Origin: Polytrichum commune
Taxonomy: Eukaryota; Streptophyta; Polytrichopsida; Polytrichales; Polytrichaceae
DNA: 64,000 nt
Assembly (NCBI GenBank): GCA_950295325.1
Contig: OX485806.1
Coordinates: forward strand, 40,484,001-40,548,000
Direction of reading: 5' to 3'
Every line of letters begins with the position of its first letter. The first letter of the stretch is position 1. The notes below the pieces were generated by a model, which saw only the letters and a program-made list of their open reading frames with translations, had not been told where the DNA came from and did no database searches. Shown piece after piece: positions 29,280 to 41,021 of this stretch. A program made the translations under genes and the position numbers.

Positions 29280-29890
29280 CACTTTGAGGGAAACATGGGT
29301 ATCAAAAATGCGGGTTATGATGGTGAGCCCGGGGTTTCCAAAAGGTTGTGAGGCTCAAATTGGAACAAGGATCATGTGCAAGTGGAATTTGACCATACCA
29401 TTGGTTCAAATGACAATGGTGGGCATGAGGGTGGATTTGGTAAGGAAATGGAGGAGTGCTTTGAAAAGGGCTCCCGCAAACCTCAAAAAACATTTGGGGC
29501 CTAGAATACCGAAAGCACCCAAAACCTTGGAGGGCATTAATGTTGGATTGAAATTCCAATTCGAAATGCTTGGAAGGTATTGATGTTGGAATGAATTTGG
29601 TGCTAATGAGGCACCCGGGGCCTCTTAAGGCCTATGTGCGCTATTCAAACGCACAAATGAAGGATACACCTAAAACGGACGAGCTTTCTAAGAAATGCAT
29701 CCTTTTAGGTGGGGTTTTAAAAGCGGGTGGTGGATGCCTTGTTTAAGTCCCCAAGGCTTCTTGAGGACACGGTGGGGACCATCAAGTTTGCAAGAGCATT
29801 GAAGCCAATGGTCCCAAAGAGAAGTTCGGCGGCGCATCACCACAAGTGGCTTTAGCCAAAGTAGGTCCCAAAGAAATGAGTGCAAATTGT
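29280..29890 (+). pseudogene. gag remnant of copy D
   Basis: Short stretches correspond to Gag of element A (for example the parts equivalent to [19 protein letters not shown], about 29690-29760), with stops and frameshifts. The Trp-Trp capsid segment of A (ALQWWTSKK) is absent. The first ~300 bases are open (MRETWVSK to EMLGRY), but the frame is not preserved afterwards. Confidence 0.75.
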
Positions 29891-29921
29891 TTGGTCCATT
29901 TTACTTAGGCAAAACATGTTG

Positions 29922-30170
29922 GTGCCGCGGACGGAATGTTGAAAGGTGGCTTTATGCTTCCAAAGCAAATCATACTCGTGCCGCGGACGGAATGTTGGGA
30001 GGTGGGTTTGTGCTACCAAGGCAAAACATGTTTGTTTTCCGGACAAATTATTAGAAATTGGTTTTGTGGCACCAAACCAATTTGTCCCGCGGACGAAATG
30101 TTTAAAGTTGGCTTTGCGGACCAAGCCAAGCCAAGTTGCCGAGGACCAAATGTTGGACGATGGCTTTATG
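29922..30170 (+). repeat. Tandem ~50-57-bp array between gag and protease of copy D
   Basis: Units start near GTGCCGCGGACGGAATGTTG at 29922, 29978, 30034 (degenerate), 30084 and about 30136. In A the corresponding place holds a single copy ([11 protein letters not shown], just after the zinc knuckle). The period is not a multiple of three, so the array breaks the reading frame. Confidence 0.85.
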
Positions 30171-30179
30171 GCCAAGGCT

Positions 30180-30660
30180 AGTAGCCTTAAGCCGAGGCCA
30201 AGTATTTTGTACCTTGAGGCTCAAATGAATGGGAGGCTTGTCTCATGGGTTGACAAAGAGTTAAGGCATTCTTTCATGACCCCAAAGCTCACAAGGGAGT
30301 TGGGGTTTGCCGATTGGTAGAGTGGTGAAGCCCACCAAGGTGCGGTTTGGAAAGGGCGAACCGCATGAGACAAAGGAGGCCGCGATGCATGTAACCTTTC
30401 AATGTGGGACATTGGAATTTTGTCAAAATTTCACACCATGTGAAATAGATGAAATGCATGTCATTGTGAAGGCCGCCTTCTTTGAAACTCACATGATAGA
30501 TGTGAGGTGCAAGCCGGTGTGCTTGCGGTGCATTATGATGTGTCATAATGGCAAAGAATTGAGGTTCAAATTGACAAGGACTCCTATGGTAGGAGTACCC
30601 AAGTTGAATTTGGTCTTAATGGACCAAATGAAATATGGTAAACATAATGGTCGTGGTTCA
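30180..30660 (+). pseudogene. Protease remnant of copy D
   Basis: Matches the protease region of A, but the catalytic DTGATHSF is changed to DKELRHSF (about 30250-30275), removing the active-site triad. The following part (equivalent to KGEPHETKE and [14 protein letters not shown] in A) is recognisable, with substitutions. Confidence 0.8.
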
Positions 30661-31012
30661 ATTGAAGCAACTCCAAGGAACTCATGGGGAGGCTAGGAAA
30701 GATGGGCCTCCCCCAAACCATATTTGTGGGATGTTGGTGAGATACAAGGATGTATTCACCAATGTGTTGCTCAAAATGTTATCGCCAAGAAGTGAATTGC
30801 AACTTTGCTCAATAAGAAATTTAGTTCTTGAGGCATGTGGTGACAAAGGAAGTTGGTGGACAAACATGAAGAATTTCAAGGCAATCCAAGAGGAGAATTG
30901 GACCTTGATTCAAAAAAAAAGCTTAGGTCATTGGTTGGCCTAGCCAACTACTACCACCACTTCATTCTAGATTTGTTTTAAGGTTGCTAGGGCCTTACTC
31001 GACTTATTGAGG
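30660..31012 (+). pseudogene. RT remnant of copy D lacking the catalytic core
   Basis: The sequence goes from the protease-RT linker (ILGRYKDV-like) straight to the segment equivalent to [12 protein letters not shown] and then [11 protein letters not shown] of A. The fingers and palm, including YIDD, are missing (roughly 0.5 kb). B and F have the same gap. Confidence 0.8.
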
Positions 31013-31640
31013 AAATGGCTATCCCAAGAGTGGGATGAGCCTTGTCACCAAGCCCTTGAGAAGCTCAAGAGCAAGTTCCCTTCACAAGATGTGGTTAAGT
31101 TTCCGGGTTTTCATAAGCATTTTGAGGTGCACATGGAGGCGAGTGACTTTACCATTGGCGGATGTTGATCCAAGATGGATGACCATTGCTTATGAGAGCA
31201 TTAAGCTCCATGGTTGTCAAACCTTGTCCGGCTTGTGCAAGAAATGGCTATCCCAAGAGTGGGATGAGCCTTGCCACCAAGCCATTGAGGAGCTTAAGAC
31301 GAAGTTTTCTTCGCTGCCCGTGCTCAAGTTCGCGGAGTTTGACATACCTTTTGAGGTGCATACGGGGGCGAGGGACTTTATTTGGCGGATGTTGATGTAA
31401 AAAAAAAAGATGGCCATTGCATATGGGAGCATGAAGCTCGATGGTTGTCCGACCTTGTCCGACTTGTGAAAGAAATGGCTATCCCAAGAGTGGGACTAGC
31501 CTTGTCACCAAGTCTTTGGGGAGCTTAAGAGCAAGTTCTCTTCACCGCCCGTGCTCAAGTTTGTGGAGTTTGACAAACCTTTTGAGGTGCATACGGGGGC
31601 GAGTAACTTTCCCAATGATGGATTGTTAATGTAAGATGGA
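31013..31640 (+). repeat. Tandem ~230-bp RT/RNase H units of copy D (three)
   Basis: The marker AAATGGCTATCCCAAGAGTG occurs at about 31013, 31242 and 31473. Each unit corresponds to the RT connection and the first part of RNase H, present once in A. Every unit has HTG (or HME) where A has the catalytic HTD. Confidence 0.88.
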
Positions 31641-33489
31641 TGGCCTTTGCATATGGGGGCTTGAGGCTCGATGGTTGTCGAAGAAGACAACCAACTCATG
31701 ACAAAGAACTTCTTTGCCGTAGTGCATTGCTTGAAGATGTGGCGACACTATTTGGGGTCGCACAAAGCAAAGGTCTACATGGACAATGTGTCCTAAAAGT
31801 ATTTTAACATATACAAGCGCAAGTGAACGCCAAGTCATTGCAGTGGCATGATAGTTTGGCGCTTACGAAGGTGGATTTGATCCACAAACCGGACCGTGGA
31901 AATGTGGTGCCGGATGTGCTAAGTAGACGAGAAGAGTTCCAAGCAATGAGAACCATCCAAACCTTGTGGCTAATGTGTGCCGGCGAAGGAAACTTGTGAT
32001 GCAAGATACGGGAGGGGTAAATTAACTACCCCGAGGCACAAAAGCTTTTAGGTGAGCTTCGCAAGAGCAAGGTGCTCAAAGAGGTTAAGTTGGTGGACGG
32101 ATTGTTCAAGTGTAAGCAAAGTCGGGTGTATGTGCCTCAAGGCAAGTTGAGGCTATCGGTTTTGAAGGAAGAATGTGATAGTCCTATTGCCGGCCATAGA
32201 GGAGAAAGAAAAAACCGCCATAGAATGGTGTCTTGGAGGTACCATTGGCGGTGCATAAAGGAGGATATAACCCACTTTGTCAAAGCGTGAATAAAGTGCC
32301 AAGTGAACCGAGCCTCTTACCAAAAGCAAGGCGGTTTCTTGCAACCGTTGCCTATCCCGTCGGCGCCATGGCATAGTATGTGCATGGACTTGATCACAAG
32401 TTTGCCGGAGTCACATGGGTGTGATGCCATCTTGTTGATGGTAGAGCGGTTTGCCAAGTTGGCACACATGGTGCCGATTGTGGGAACCGCCACCGCGTTG
32501 GAGACCGCATAGCCTTTTCTTAAAGGATGGTTGAGGCACCACGGGTTGCCAAGAGTGATTGTGTGGGATCAAGATCCAAAGTTCACAAGTGCATTTTCAA
32601 TGTATTTCTCTAAGGAGGTCGGAATGAAACTAAGGTTTAGCACGGCCTTGCATTCCCAAATGAATGGGAAAGCGGAGCATGTGAATGGAGTCTTGAAGCA
32701 ATACTTGAGGAACTTGGTGGGGGCGGACCAAAGAGATTGGGCGGACTATGTGGGTCGAGCGGAGTGTAATTGCAATGTAGCCACGCACTTGGCTACCAAG
32801 GGGTGGTCTTTCGTGGTGGCCTATGGAGTGGATGCGCTCCAACCTATTAACCTAGCTCTCGAGGGGGCACATTCAACACTAGAGTTCAACCAAGATGGTG
32901 AGGACTTGGCTAAGAAGCGTGAACAAGTCTTGGAGATGACCAAGTTGTTGGTGGAGAAAGCCCGAAGGTGCTACAGAGTGCAAGTCAATGCCGGAAGACG
33001 CGAAGTGGAGAATGAGGTGGGCCAAAAGGTGTTGTTGAATGTGAACAACTTCACTTAGCCGGAAGGCCTCACTCAAAAGTTCATGTCCAAAATTGGAGCT
33101 TCGTTTTCCATGGTGGAACAAATGTTCAAGAACATGTATAAGTTGGAATAACCGCCCGAGATCAAAGTGCATCCGACATTTCATGTCTCATTACGAAAGT
33201 CATTTTAGGACGACACCTTGTGGCCCGATCACAAGCAAGTGATTAGGCCACGTCCCGACCTTGTGGAGGTCATTTGGAACATGAGGTAGGAGGGCATCCT
33301 CAAGTGTAGGAAGTCCAGGTGAAAATGAAAGAAAATGTACAAAGGAGTACTTGGTGAAATGGTGAGGATACCATGAGAAAGAAACCGCTTGGGTGGCGGC
33401 AAGAGACATGGTGAACACCAATGAATTGGTGAAGCACTTTGAAGAAACTAAGGCTAAGGATTCCAATAAAATGAAGCGTAGGCATTGAT
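31641..33489 (+). pseudogene. RNase H, integrase and chromodomain remnants of copy D
   Basis: RNase H tail to about 32060; HHCC-like segment at 32072-32290 (SPIAGHRGE); integrase core at 32300-33058 with MDLITS, VWDQDPKF and KAEHVNG; C-terminal and chromodomain remnants to 33489. Several stops separate these parts (for example the TAG near 32510 and another at about 33056). The same substitutions are seen in C, F and B. Confidence 0.82.
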
Positions 33490-34302
33490 GAGGACATCAA
33501 TCTCCTTTAGTGGGGGAGAGACGCTAGTAGCACACTTAGCTTCGAGGCTAATTCCTCCACAACATGAACTTGTTCTTTGGCTTGAGGGAATAAAGTCCAA
33601 ACTTTAGTGGTGCAAAGAGAAAAGTATGAGATGAGGTCCTAGTCTTGTACTTGTGCTTGGTTAATGGAAGAGGGGGAATAGATATGCCAAATTAGGTTGG
33701 GTAAGCCGAGTAATTGGGGGCCATGGCTTGGAGGGGCCTTGGATAAAACCAAGAAACTTCTTAGCCGTGGGCTTGTCCGGGCGGGGACAAGGTGATGGCG
33801 CGTGCTCATAAAAGTGCTACCCGCGAGCTAACGAGAGTTGGCGCATGGGAGTCATGAACCCATGTCTCGAAAGAGCAAAGTGGGAACCGAGTCGGGCGGG
33901 ACTTGGCATCACCCCCGTGCGATCGAGGCGTGGCTTAACAATGGAAAGCCATCTTGGAGTTGCAACCGAGACAACTTAGTGGAAGCATTGAGGTCTCGCC
34001 TAGATGTGTCACGTTAGGCTAGTGGAGCCTAACGGGGGAGGCCCCAAAGGAGGGGCAACCCAAGTGAGTCCCAAAGTAGGTGGGTCTAGTGTAGGTTGGG
34101 TCCTTGGAGGAGAGATCCAAGGTCGCTCACGGACCACCTAGGAACGACACCTTTGGGACTATGCCAAGTTTGAAGATGCATTGTGGGGGTCGCGCCCTAA
34201 GGTAAACACAATGCCGCACCATAGAGGATGGCAACTTGAGAATTGGTGTGCCGACTACGAGTATAGTCGATGAGGGCATCGACTCCGTTTGGTGGGGGTG
34301 AG
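33490..34302 (+). other. 3' untranslated region and polypurine tract of copy D
   Basis: Non-coding, about 0.8 kb, nearly the same as in C. It ends with GGTGGGGGTGAG (34291-34302) abutting the LTR. Confidence 0.85.
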
Positions 34303-35275
34303 TGTCGCGCACCTCTCCATGAGGAGTGCCCGAAACACCATGGGCACAAGGGGGACCCCGGAGTGACACCCGGGACTTGTGGCGCCGTTGGTGAGAGGGC
34401 CCAAGTGATCCTAGTGTGGGTGAGGGCCCCGGGCGTTGGGAACGCCTCCCACCCACGGAGACTAGGAGGCACAAGGGTAAGGCGAAGAGCTATGCGTAGC
34501 TCATGGCGTGGTGATTCTAGAATGCTCAAGAACACCTCAATCGGAGGTGTGAGCTAGGAGTTATGGCCATTTGAGTGGAGCGCTGGCCCGGGACAGCGCC
34601 CTGGTACAGCAGTGCCTGGGAGTGATTCCCGGGACTGCCAAGGTTCAAACAGGCATAACTTCCTCACGACTTGCCCGAATGGGGCAAGTGAGGAGTCCAT
34701 CGGCATCTACATGAAGCGTAGATGAAGATGGAGTGGTCAAGTGTTAGCATCAGACATCATACAAGGAAGTTATGATGGTCTGAAGCTGTGGGGGCTTCTA
34801 GGCCCAGCGGCTAAGGGAAAATGTCCACTTGGCCCCAACTCTTGGTAGAGAGACAAGAGGTTGGTTGACGGTGGGGTAGGGGCCCCGCGTAGAGTCCTAG
34901 AGGCTTATATGGGTGAGGTGGTGTGGCCTCACCCACCCGAGGCCGAACGGCACGGCCTCCATGGGCATTGGCCCATTGTGAGGCCATAGTTGCCTAGTAT
35001 GGTTCGGGTTGTTGTAGTGTTGCTCCGGCAACGCGATGATCAACATAGGATTGGACTTCCATGGATGGAAGTCCACATCCAAGAAATGAGTTACCGATTA
35101 AGGGGTGAGTCCCGAAAGCAAAGTAGGAGGGTTGGTTCCCTCCTATGAACTATAAGGTCCGGGGTAGGAGGAGCTAACCATTAGCATGGCGGAATGCGAA
35201 TGGTTAGCGCTCGTAACCTTTGCTAGAATTGAAAATTGGCAAGATTGTCAAGGGGGGCTAGCAAGGGTTGCGACA
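34303..35275 (+). mobile_element. 3' LTR of copy D
   Basis: 973 bp; no difference from the 5' LTR was found by reading. Followed by GCGAC, the target duplication. Confidence 0.95.
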
Positions 35276-35280
35276 GCGAC

Positions 35281-35970
35281 CCCCACAATGCATCTTCAAA
35301 TTTGGCATAGTCCCAAAGGTGTCGTTACTAGGTGGTCCGTTAGCGACCTTGGAACTCCTCCAAGGACCTAACCTATACTAGACCCACCTACTTTGGGACT
35401 CACTTGGGTTGCCCCTCCTTTGGGGCCTCCCCCGTTAGGCTCCACTAGCCTAACGTGACACATCTAGGCGAGACCTCAACGCTTCCACTAAGTTGTCTCG
35501 GTTGCAACTCCGAGATGGCTTTCCATTGTTAAGCCACGCCTCGATCGCACGGGGGTGATGCCAAGTCCCGCCCGACTCGGTTCCCACTTTGCTCTTTCGA
35601 GACATGGGTTCATGACTCCCATGCGCCAACTTTCGTTTGCTCGCGGGTAGCACTTTTATGAGCACGCGCCATCACCTTGTCCCCGCCCGGACAAGCCCAC
35701 TACTAAGAGGTTTCTTGGTTTTATCCAAGGCCCCTCCAAGCCATGGCCCCCAATTACTCGGCTTACCCAACCTAGTTTGGCATGTCTATTCCCCCTCTTC
35801 CATTAACCAAGCACAAGTACAAGACTAGGACCTCATCTCATACTTTTCTCTTTGCACCACTAAAGTTTGGACTTTATTCCCTCAAGCCAAAGAACAAGCT
35901 CATGTCGTGGAGCAATTAACCTCGAAGCTAAGTGTGCTACTAGCGTCTCTCCCCCACTAAAGGAGATTGA
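35281..35970 (-). other. 3' untranslated region of copy E, right of D
   Basis: Continues the sequence interrupted at 28270. Non-coding, equivalent to 44,440-45,120 of F. Confidence 0.85.
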
Positions 35971-36612
35971 TGTCCTCATCAATGCCTACGCTTCATTTTA
36001 TTGGAATGTCTAGCCTTCGTTTCTTCAAAGTGCTTTACCAATTCCTTGGCGTTCATCATGTCTCTTGCCGCTACCCAAACGGCTTCTTTCTCATAGTATC
36101 CTCATCATTTCACCAACTACTCCTTTGTACATTTTCTTTCCTTTTCACTTGGGCTTCCTACACTTGAGGATGCCCTCCTACCTCATGTTCCAAATGACGT
36201 CCACAAGGTCGGGAGGTGGCCTAATCACTTGCTTGTGATCGGGCCACAAGGTGTCGTCCTTAAATGGCTTTAGGAATGAGACATGAAATGTCGGATGCAC
36301 TTTGATCTTGGGCGGTAATTCCAACTTATACATGTCCTTGAACATTTGTTCCACAATGGGAAACGGAGTTCCAATTTTGGACATGAACTTTGGAGTGAGG
36401 CCTTTCGGCTAAGTGAAGTTGTTCACATTCAACAACACCTTTTGGCCCACCTCATTCTCCACTTCGCGTCTTCCGGCATTGATTTGCACTCCATAGCACC
36501 TTCGGGCTTTCTCCACCAACAACTTGGTCATCTCCAAGATTTGTTTACCATCCTTGGCCAAGTCCTCACCATCTAGGTTGAACTCTAGTGTTAAATGTGC
36601 CCCCTCGAGAGC
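35971..36612 (-). pseudogene. Chromodomain and integrase C-terminal remnants of copy E
   Basis: The minus strand encodes decayed versions of the integrase C-terminal domain (for example KIGTPFPIVEQMF, about 36340-36380) and of the chromodomain. Stops and frameshifts are frequent. Confidence 0.78.
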
Positions 36613-36698
36613 TAGGTTAATAGGTTGGAGCGCATTATTGGTTAATAGGTTAATAGGTTGGAGCGCATTATAGGTTAATAGGTTGGAGCGCCGCTATT
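36613..36698 (-). repeat. Filler tandem repeat replacing the integrase core in copy E
   Basis: Three to four copies of AGGTTAATAGGTTGGAGCGC with short spacers. In F the same site runs directly into the integrase core, about 690 bp of which are missing here up to CCTCAACTTGCCTTG at 36710. Confidence 0.85.
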
Positions 36699-37795
36699 GT
36701 AGGTGACCTCAACTTGCCTTGTGTCACATACACCCGACTTTGCTTGCATTTGAACAATCCGTCCACCAACTTAACCTCTTTGAGCACCTTGCTCTTGCCA
36801 AGCTCACCTAAAAGCTTTTGTGCTTTGGGGTAGTTAATTTACCCCTCCCGTATCTTGCATCACAAGTTTCCTTCGCCGGCACACATTAGCCACAAGGTTT
36901 GGATGGTTCTCATTGCTTGGAACTCTTCCGGTCTACTTCGCGCATCCGGCACCACATTTCCACGGTCCGGTTTGTGGATCAAATCCACCTTTACAAGCGC
37001 CAAACTATCATGCCACCGCAATGACTTGGCGCTCACTTGCGCTTGAATGTCAAAATTCTTTTAGGACACATTATCCATGTAGACCTTTGGTTTGTGCAAC
37101 CCCAAATAGTGTCGCCACATCTTCAAACAATGCACTACGGCAAAGAAGTTTTTTGTCATGAGTTGGGTGTCTTCTTTGACAACCATCAAGCTTCATGCTC
37201 CCATATGCAATGGCCATCCATCTTACATCAACAATCCGCCATTGGCAAAGTCATTCACCCCCGTATGCACCTCAAAAGGTTTCTCAAGCTCCGCGAACTT
37301 GAGCACGGGCGTCTAAGAACACTTGCTCTCAAGCTCCCCAAAGACTTGGTGGCAAGGCTCATCCCACTCTTGGGATAGTCATTTCTTCCACAAGTCGGAT
37401 AAGGTCGGATAACCGTCAAGCTTAACTCTCTCATATGCAATGGCCATCCATTTTACATTAACCATCCGCCAATGGCAAAGTCACTCGCCCCCCCGTATAG
37501 ACCTCAAAAGGTTTGTCAAGCTCCGCGAACTTAAACACGGGTGGCAAAGACAACTTTGTATTAAGCTTCCCAAAGACTTTGGGGCAAGGCTCATCCCACT
37601 CTTAAGATAGCCATTTCTTTCACAAGTCGCACAAGGTTTGACAACCTTTAAGCTTAATGCTCCCATATGCAATGGGCATCCATCTCGGATCAACATCCAC
37701 CAATGGTAAAGTCACTCGCCCCCGTATGCATCTCAAAAGGTTTGTCAAATTCCGCAAAGTTGAGCACGGGCAGCGAAGAGAACTTGCTCTCAAGC
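36699..37795 (-). pseudogene. RNase H remnant and RT/RNase H units of copy E
   Basis: RNase H to integrase linker remnants (36700-37200), then tandem units with the marker GATAGCCATTTCTTTCACAA or its variants at about 37375 and 37608. The array is cut at 37795 by an LTR fragment. Confidence 0.78.
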
Positions 37796-37935
37796 TTCCC
37801 AACGCCCGGGGCCCTCACCCGCACTAAGATCACTTGGGCCCTCCCACCAACGGCGCCACAAGTCCCGGGTGTCACTCCGGGGTCCCCCTTGTGCCCATGG
37901 TGTTTCAGGCACTCCTCATGGAGAGGTGCGCGACA
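37796..37935 (-). mobile_element. Embedded LTR end fragment inside copy E
   Basis: About 140 bp matching the first part of the LTR (ends GGTGCGCGACA at 37935), lodged between the RT/RNase H units and the protease remnant. The left join shares TTCCCAA between LTR and unit sequence, a sign of microhomology joining or template switching. There is no target duplication. Confidence 0.88.
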
Positions 37936-39120
37936 CCATGAGTTCCTTGGAGTTGCTCCAATTGAACCACGACCATTATTATTATGTTTTTCCGTTTATT
38001 CATTTGGTCCATTAAGACCAAATTCGAGTTGGTTCCTCCTACCATAGGAGTCATTGTTAATTTGAACTTCAATTCTTTGCCATTATGACACATCATAATG
38101 CACCGCAAGCACACCGGCTTGCACCTCACATCTATCATGTGAGTTTCAAAGAAGGCAGCCTTCACAATGACATGCATTTCATCTATTTCACATGGTGTGA
38201 AATTTTGACAAAAATCCAATGTCCCACATTGAAAAGTTACATGCATCGTGGCCTCCTTTGTTTCATGCGGTTCGCCCTTTCAAAACCGCACCTTGGTGGG
38301 CTTGCCCGCTCTATCAATCGGCAAGCCCCAACTCCCTTGCGAGTTTTGGGCTCAAGAAGGAATGGTAGCCTCTTTATCAACCCATGAGACATTTGTTCCA
38401 TTCATTTGAGCCTCAAAGTACAAAAGACTTGGCCTCGGCTTAAGGCTACTAGCCTTGGCCACAATGCCATCGTCTTACATTCGGTCCGCGGCATAAGTAT
38501 TATTTGGCGTGGTACCTATCTCCCTTCAACGTCCATTGTTGTAAGGCACCACCAAATTTCTTATTGGGGTCATCGGCCTTAATGCTCGTTGCAATTTTGA
38601 TGATCCCCGCCACAACCTCAATAAATTTTTGGAAATTTGAACTTGGTATTCACCACCCGCTTTTGAAACCCCACCTAAAACGATGTACTTCTTAGAAAAC
38701 TCGTTCATCTAAGATGCACAATTCATTTGGGTGTGAAATTCGCACATATACGCCTTAAGAGGCCCGCACGCCTCATTTCCACCAAATTCATTCCAACATC
38801 AATACCTTCCAAGCATTTCGAATTGGAATTTCAATCCAACATTAATGCCCTCCAAGGTTTTGGGTGCATTCGGTATTCTAGGCCCCAAATGTTTTTTTTT
38901 GAGGTGTGCGGGAGCCCTTTCAAAGGACTCCACCAATTTCCTTACCGAATCCACCATCATGCCCACCATTGTCATTAGAACCAATGGTATGGTCAAATTC
39001 CCTTTACACATGATCTTTGTTCCAATTTGAGCCTCACAACCTTTTGGAAACCCCGGGCTAACCATAATAACCCTCACGTTTGATAGCCATGTCTCCCTCA
39101 AAGTGCTAGCTCAAATATTG
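37936..39120 (-). pseudogene. Protease and gag remnants of copy E
   Basis: Protease-region remnant (HVTFQCGTLDF, about 38230-38245), a much reduced knuckle-linker array (about 38470-38530) and gag remnants up to the leader. The catalytic protease motif is not recognisable. Confidence 0.75.
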
Positions 39121-39127
39121 GAACCCT

Positions 39128-39139
39128 GCTCTGATACCA
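39128..39139 (-). promoter_or_regulatory. Primer-binding site of copy E
   Basis: GCTCTGATACCA on the + strand, that is TGGTATCAGAGC on the minus strand, two bases from the 5' LTR. Confidence 0.93.
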
Positions 39140-39141
39140 AG

Positions 39142-40113
39142 TGTCACAACCCTTGCTAACCCCCTTAGCAATCTTGCCAATTTTCAATTCTAGCAAAGGT
39201 TACGAGCGCTAACCATTCGCATTCCGCCATGCTAATGGTTAGCTCCTCCTACCCCGGACCTTATAGTTCATAGGAGGGAACCACCCCTCCTACTTTGCTT
39301 TAGGGACTCACCCCTTAATCGGTAACCCATTCCTAGATGTGGACTTCCATCCATGGAAGTCCAATCCCATGTTGATCATCGCATTGCCGGAGCAACACGA
39401 CAACAACCCGAACCATACTAGGCAACTATGGCCTCACATTGGGCCAATGCCCATGGAGGCCGTGCCGTTCGGCCTCGGGTGGGTGAGGCCACACCACCTC
39501 ACCCATATAAGCCTCTAGGACTTCACGCGGGGCCCTTACCCCACCGTCAACCAACCTCTTGTCTCTCTACCAAGAGTTGGGGCCAAGTGGACATTTTCCT
39601 TTAGCTGCTGGGCCTCGAAGCCCCCAGCAGCTTCAGACCATCATAACTTTCTTGTATGATGTCTGATCATAACAACCAACCACTCCATCTTCATCTACGC
39701 TTCACGTAGATGCCGATGGACTCCTCACTTGCCCCATTCGGGCAAGTATTGAGGATGTCATGCCTGTTTGAACCTTGGCAGTCCCGGGAATCACTCCCAG
39801 GCACTGCTGTAGCAGGGCGCTGTCCCGGGACAGCGCCCCACTCAAATGGCCATAACTCCTAGCTCACACCTCCGATTGAGGTGTTCTTGAGCTTTCTAGA
39901 ATCACCACGCCATGAGCTACGCATAACTCATGGCCTTACCCTTGTGCCTCCTAGTCTTCGTGGATGGGAGGCGTTCCCAACGCCCGGGGCCCTCACCCGC
40001 ACTAGGATCACTTGGGCCTTCTCACCAACGGCGCCACAAGTCCCGGGTGTCACTCCGGGGTCCCCCTTGTGCCCATGGTGTTTCGGGCACTCCTCATGGA
40101 GAGGTGCGCGACA
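39142..40113 (-). mobile_element. 5' LTR of copy E
   Basis: 972 bp, TGTCACAACCC to GGTGCGCGACA on the + strand; the fifth base differs from the TGTCGC end of the other copies. Followed by GTTCC. Confidence 0.93.
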
Positions 40114-40123
40114 GTTCCCCTCC

Positions 40124-41021
40124 TGTGAGCCCAAAATGGTGCCCACATGTATTATTAACCCTTTGAAACCATTAGGAGTTACATTTTGATGTTTTATGAT
40201 TATTCTCAAAAATATTAAAAAATGAGGCTTGGTGTGAAGTTATGTTTAGGCCTTAGGCTTATGTGATGTAGTTAATTAGAAGCTTAGCGGCATGAAGGAA
40301 GTTCTTTGGTTAGGTGAGTGTAGCATGTGGTGGACCAAGGGGAGCTCCTTGAGTTTAAATATTTGAATTGGAATCCATCTTGTTGGTTTAGGAGGTGAAG
40401 GCTTAGCGGATAGGATAAGAGCATACGAAGTAGGCGAGGATCGAGGGGCTTACTTGGCAGATAGGATAAGAGCCTACAAAGTAGGAGAGGATCGAGGGGC
40501 TTATCTTGAGCTTTGAGGGGTGCTCACCCCTTCCCTTCTCCTATATATTCCTTCCTCTCACTTTCTTCATTCATTTGTGTTTCTATTCACTTTCTCTTCC
40601 TTCGCGCTCTTTCATCTTGCACGTGTGGGTGCACACGTGTGTGTGGGCACATGAGCATGTTGTATTGAGAGGGGAGTGTGGGTAAAGGGGAAAGGTTCAT
40701 ACAAGGCCCCCTTACCCTCTCATTCTCTCTCTTTCCCTCTTGTTGTTCATCTCATAGAATTGAATTTTAGAATTAGAGTTGTGTAGGAATTAGTAGAAGG
40801 TTTAGTGGAATTAGTAGAATTCATAGAGACTTGTAGGGGACTTAGTAAGGTTAAGTGTAGTAGTTGGTCGACCCTTGAAAAGGCCAATGCTCTATCTATT
40901 CAAGAGACTAGCATTAATAAAGCATCATGATTTCAAGTGAATTGGGAGCTTGTTGAGATGGAAGTACATTCCATGTTACCACGAGCTTTGGTATGATACA
41001 TGTGATTTTCAAAACCATCTG
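40124..41021 (+). mobile_element. LTR-like copy 1 of element G
   Basis: Begins TGTGAGCCCAAAATGGTGCC and has a TATA-like CTATATATTCC near 40541. It is followed at 41022 by a second, diverged copy with the same order of motifs (shared GATAGGATAAGAGCCTAC-like and CTTGAGGGTGCTCACCCC-like segments). The end is taken where copy 2 starts and is approximate. Confidence 0.55.

Larger units (their letters stand above)
28271..35275 (+). mobile_element. Chromovirus copy D, non-autonomous, complete with both LTRs
   Basis: 7005 bp, with 973-bp LTRs (28271-29243 and 34303-35275) that look identical on reading. The primer site is at 29246-29257, the polypurine tract at 34291-34302, and a GCGAC target duplication lies at 28266-28270 and 35276-35280. 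All coding regions are decayed and the RT core is missing, so proliferation needed proteins from another element. The identical LTRs mean a recent insertion. Confidence 0.95.
27919..40113 (-). mobile_element. Chromovirus copy E, non-autonomous, interrupted by copy D
   Basis: Minus strand, right to left: 5' LTR (39142-40113), primer site, gag and protease remnants, a short RT/RNase H array, integrase and chromodomain remnants, 3' untranslated region (35281-35970 plus 28157-28270) and a truncated 3' LTR (27919-28156). Copy D lies inside with a GCGAC duplication. Joining 28270 to 35281 restores the sequence seen undisturbed in F and B. GTTCC after 40113 has no partner because the other end is rearranged. 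Confidence 0.9.

Noticed and set aside
31013-31640. Tandem RT/RNase H units as a functional multi-domain protein
   Set aside because: The units are interrupted by stops, vary between ~220 and ~231 bp, and have lost the catalytic Asp, unlike the zinc modules of element T.
27446-40118. Target-site duplication for copy E
   Set aside because: The right flank is GTTCC, but its left LTR is truncated at the inverted junction and no GTTCC stands before 27446, so none can be claimed.
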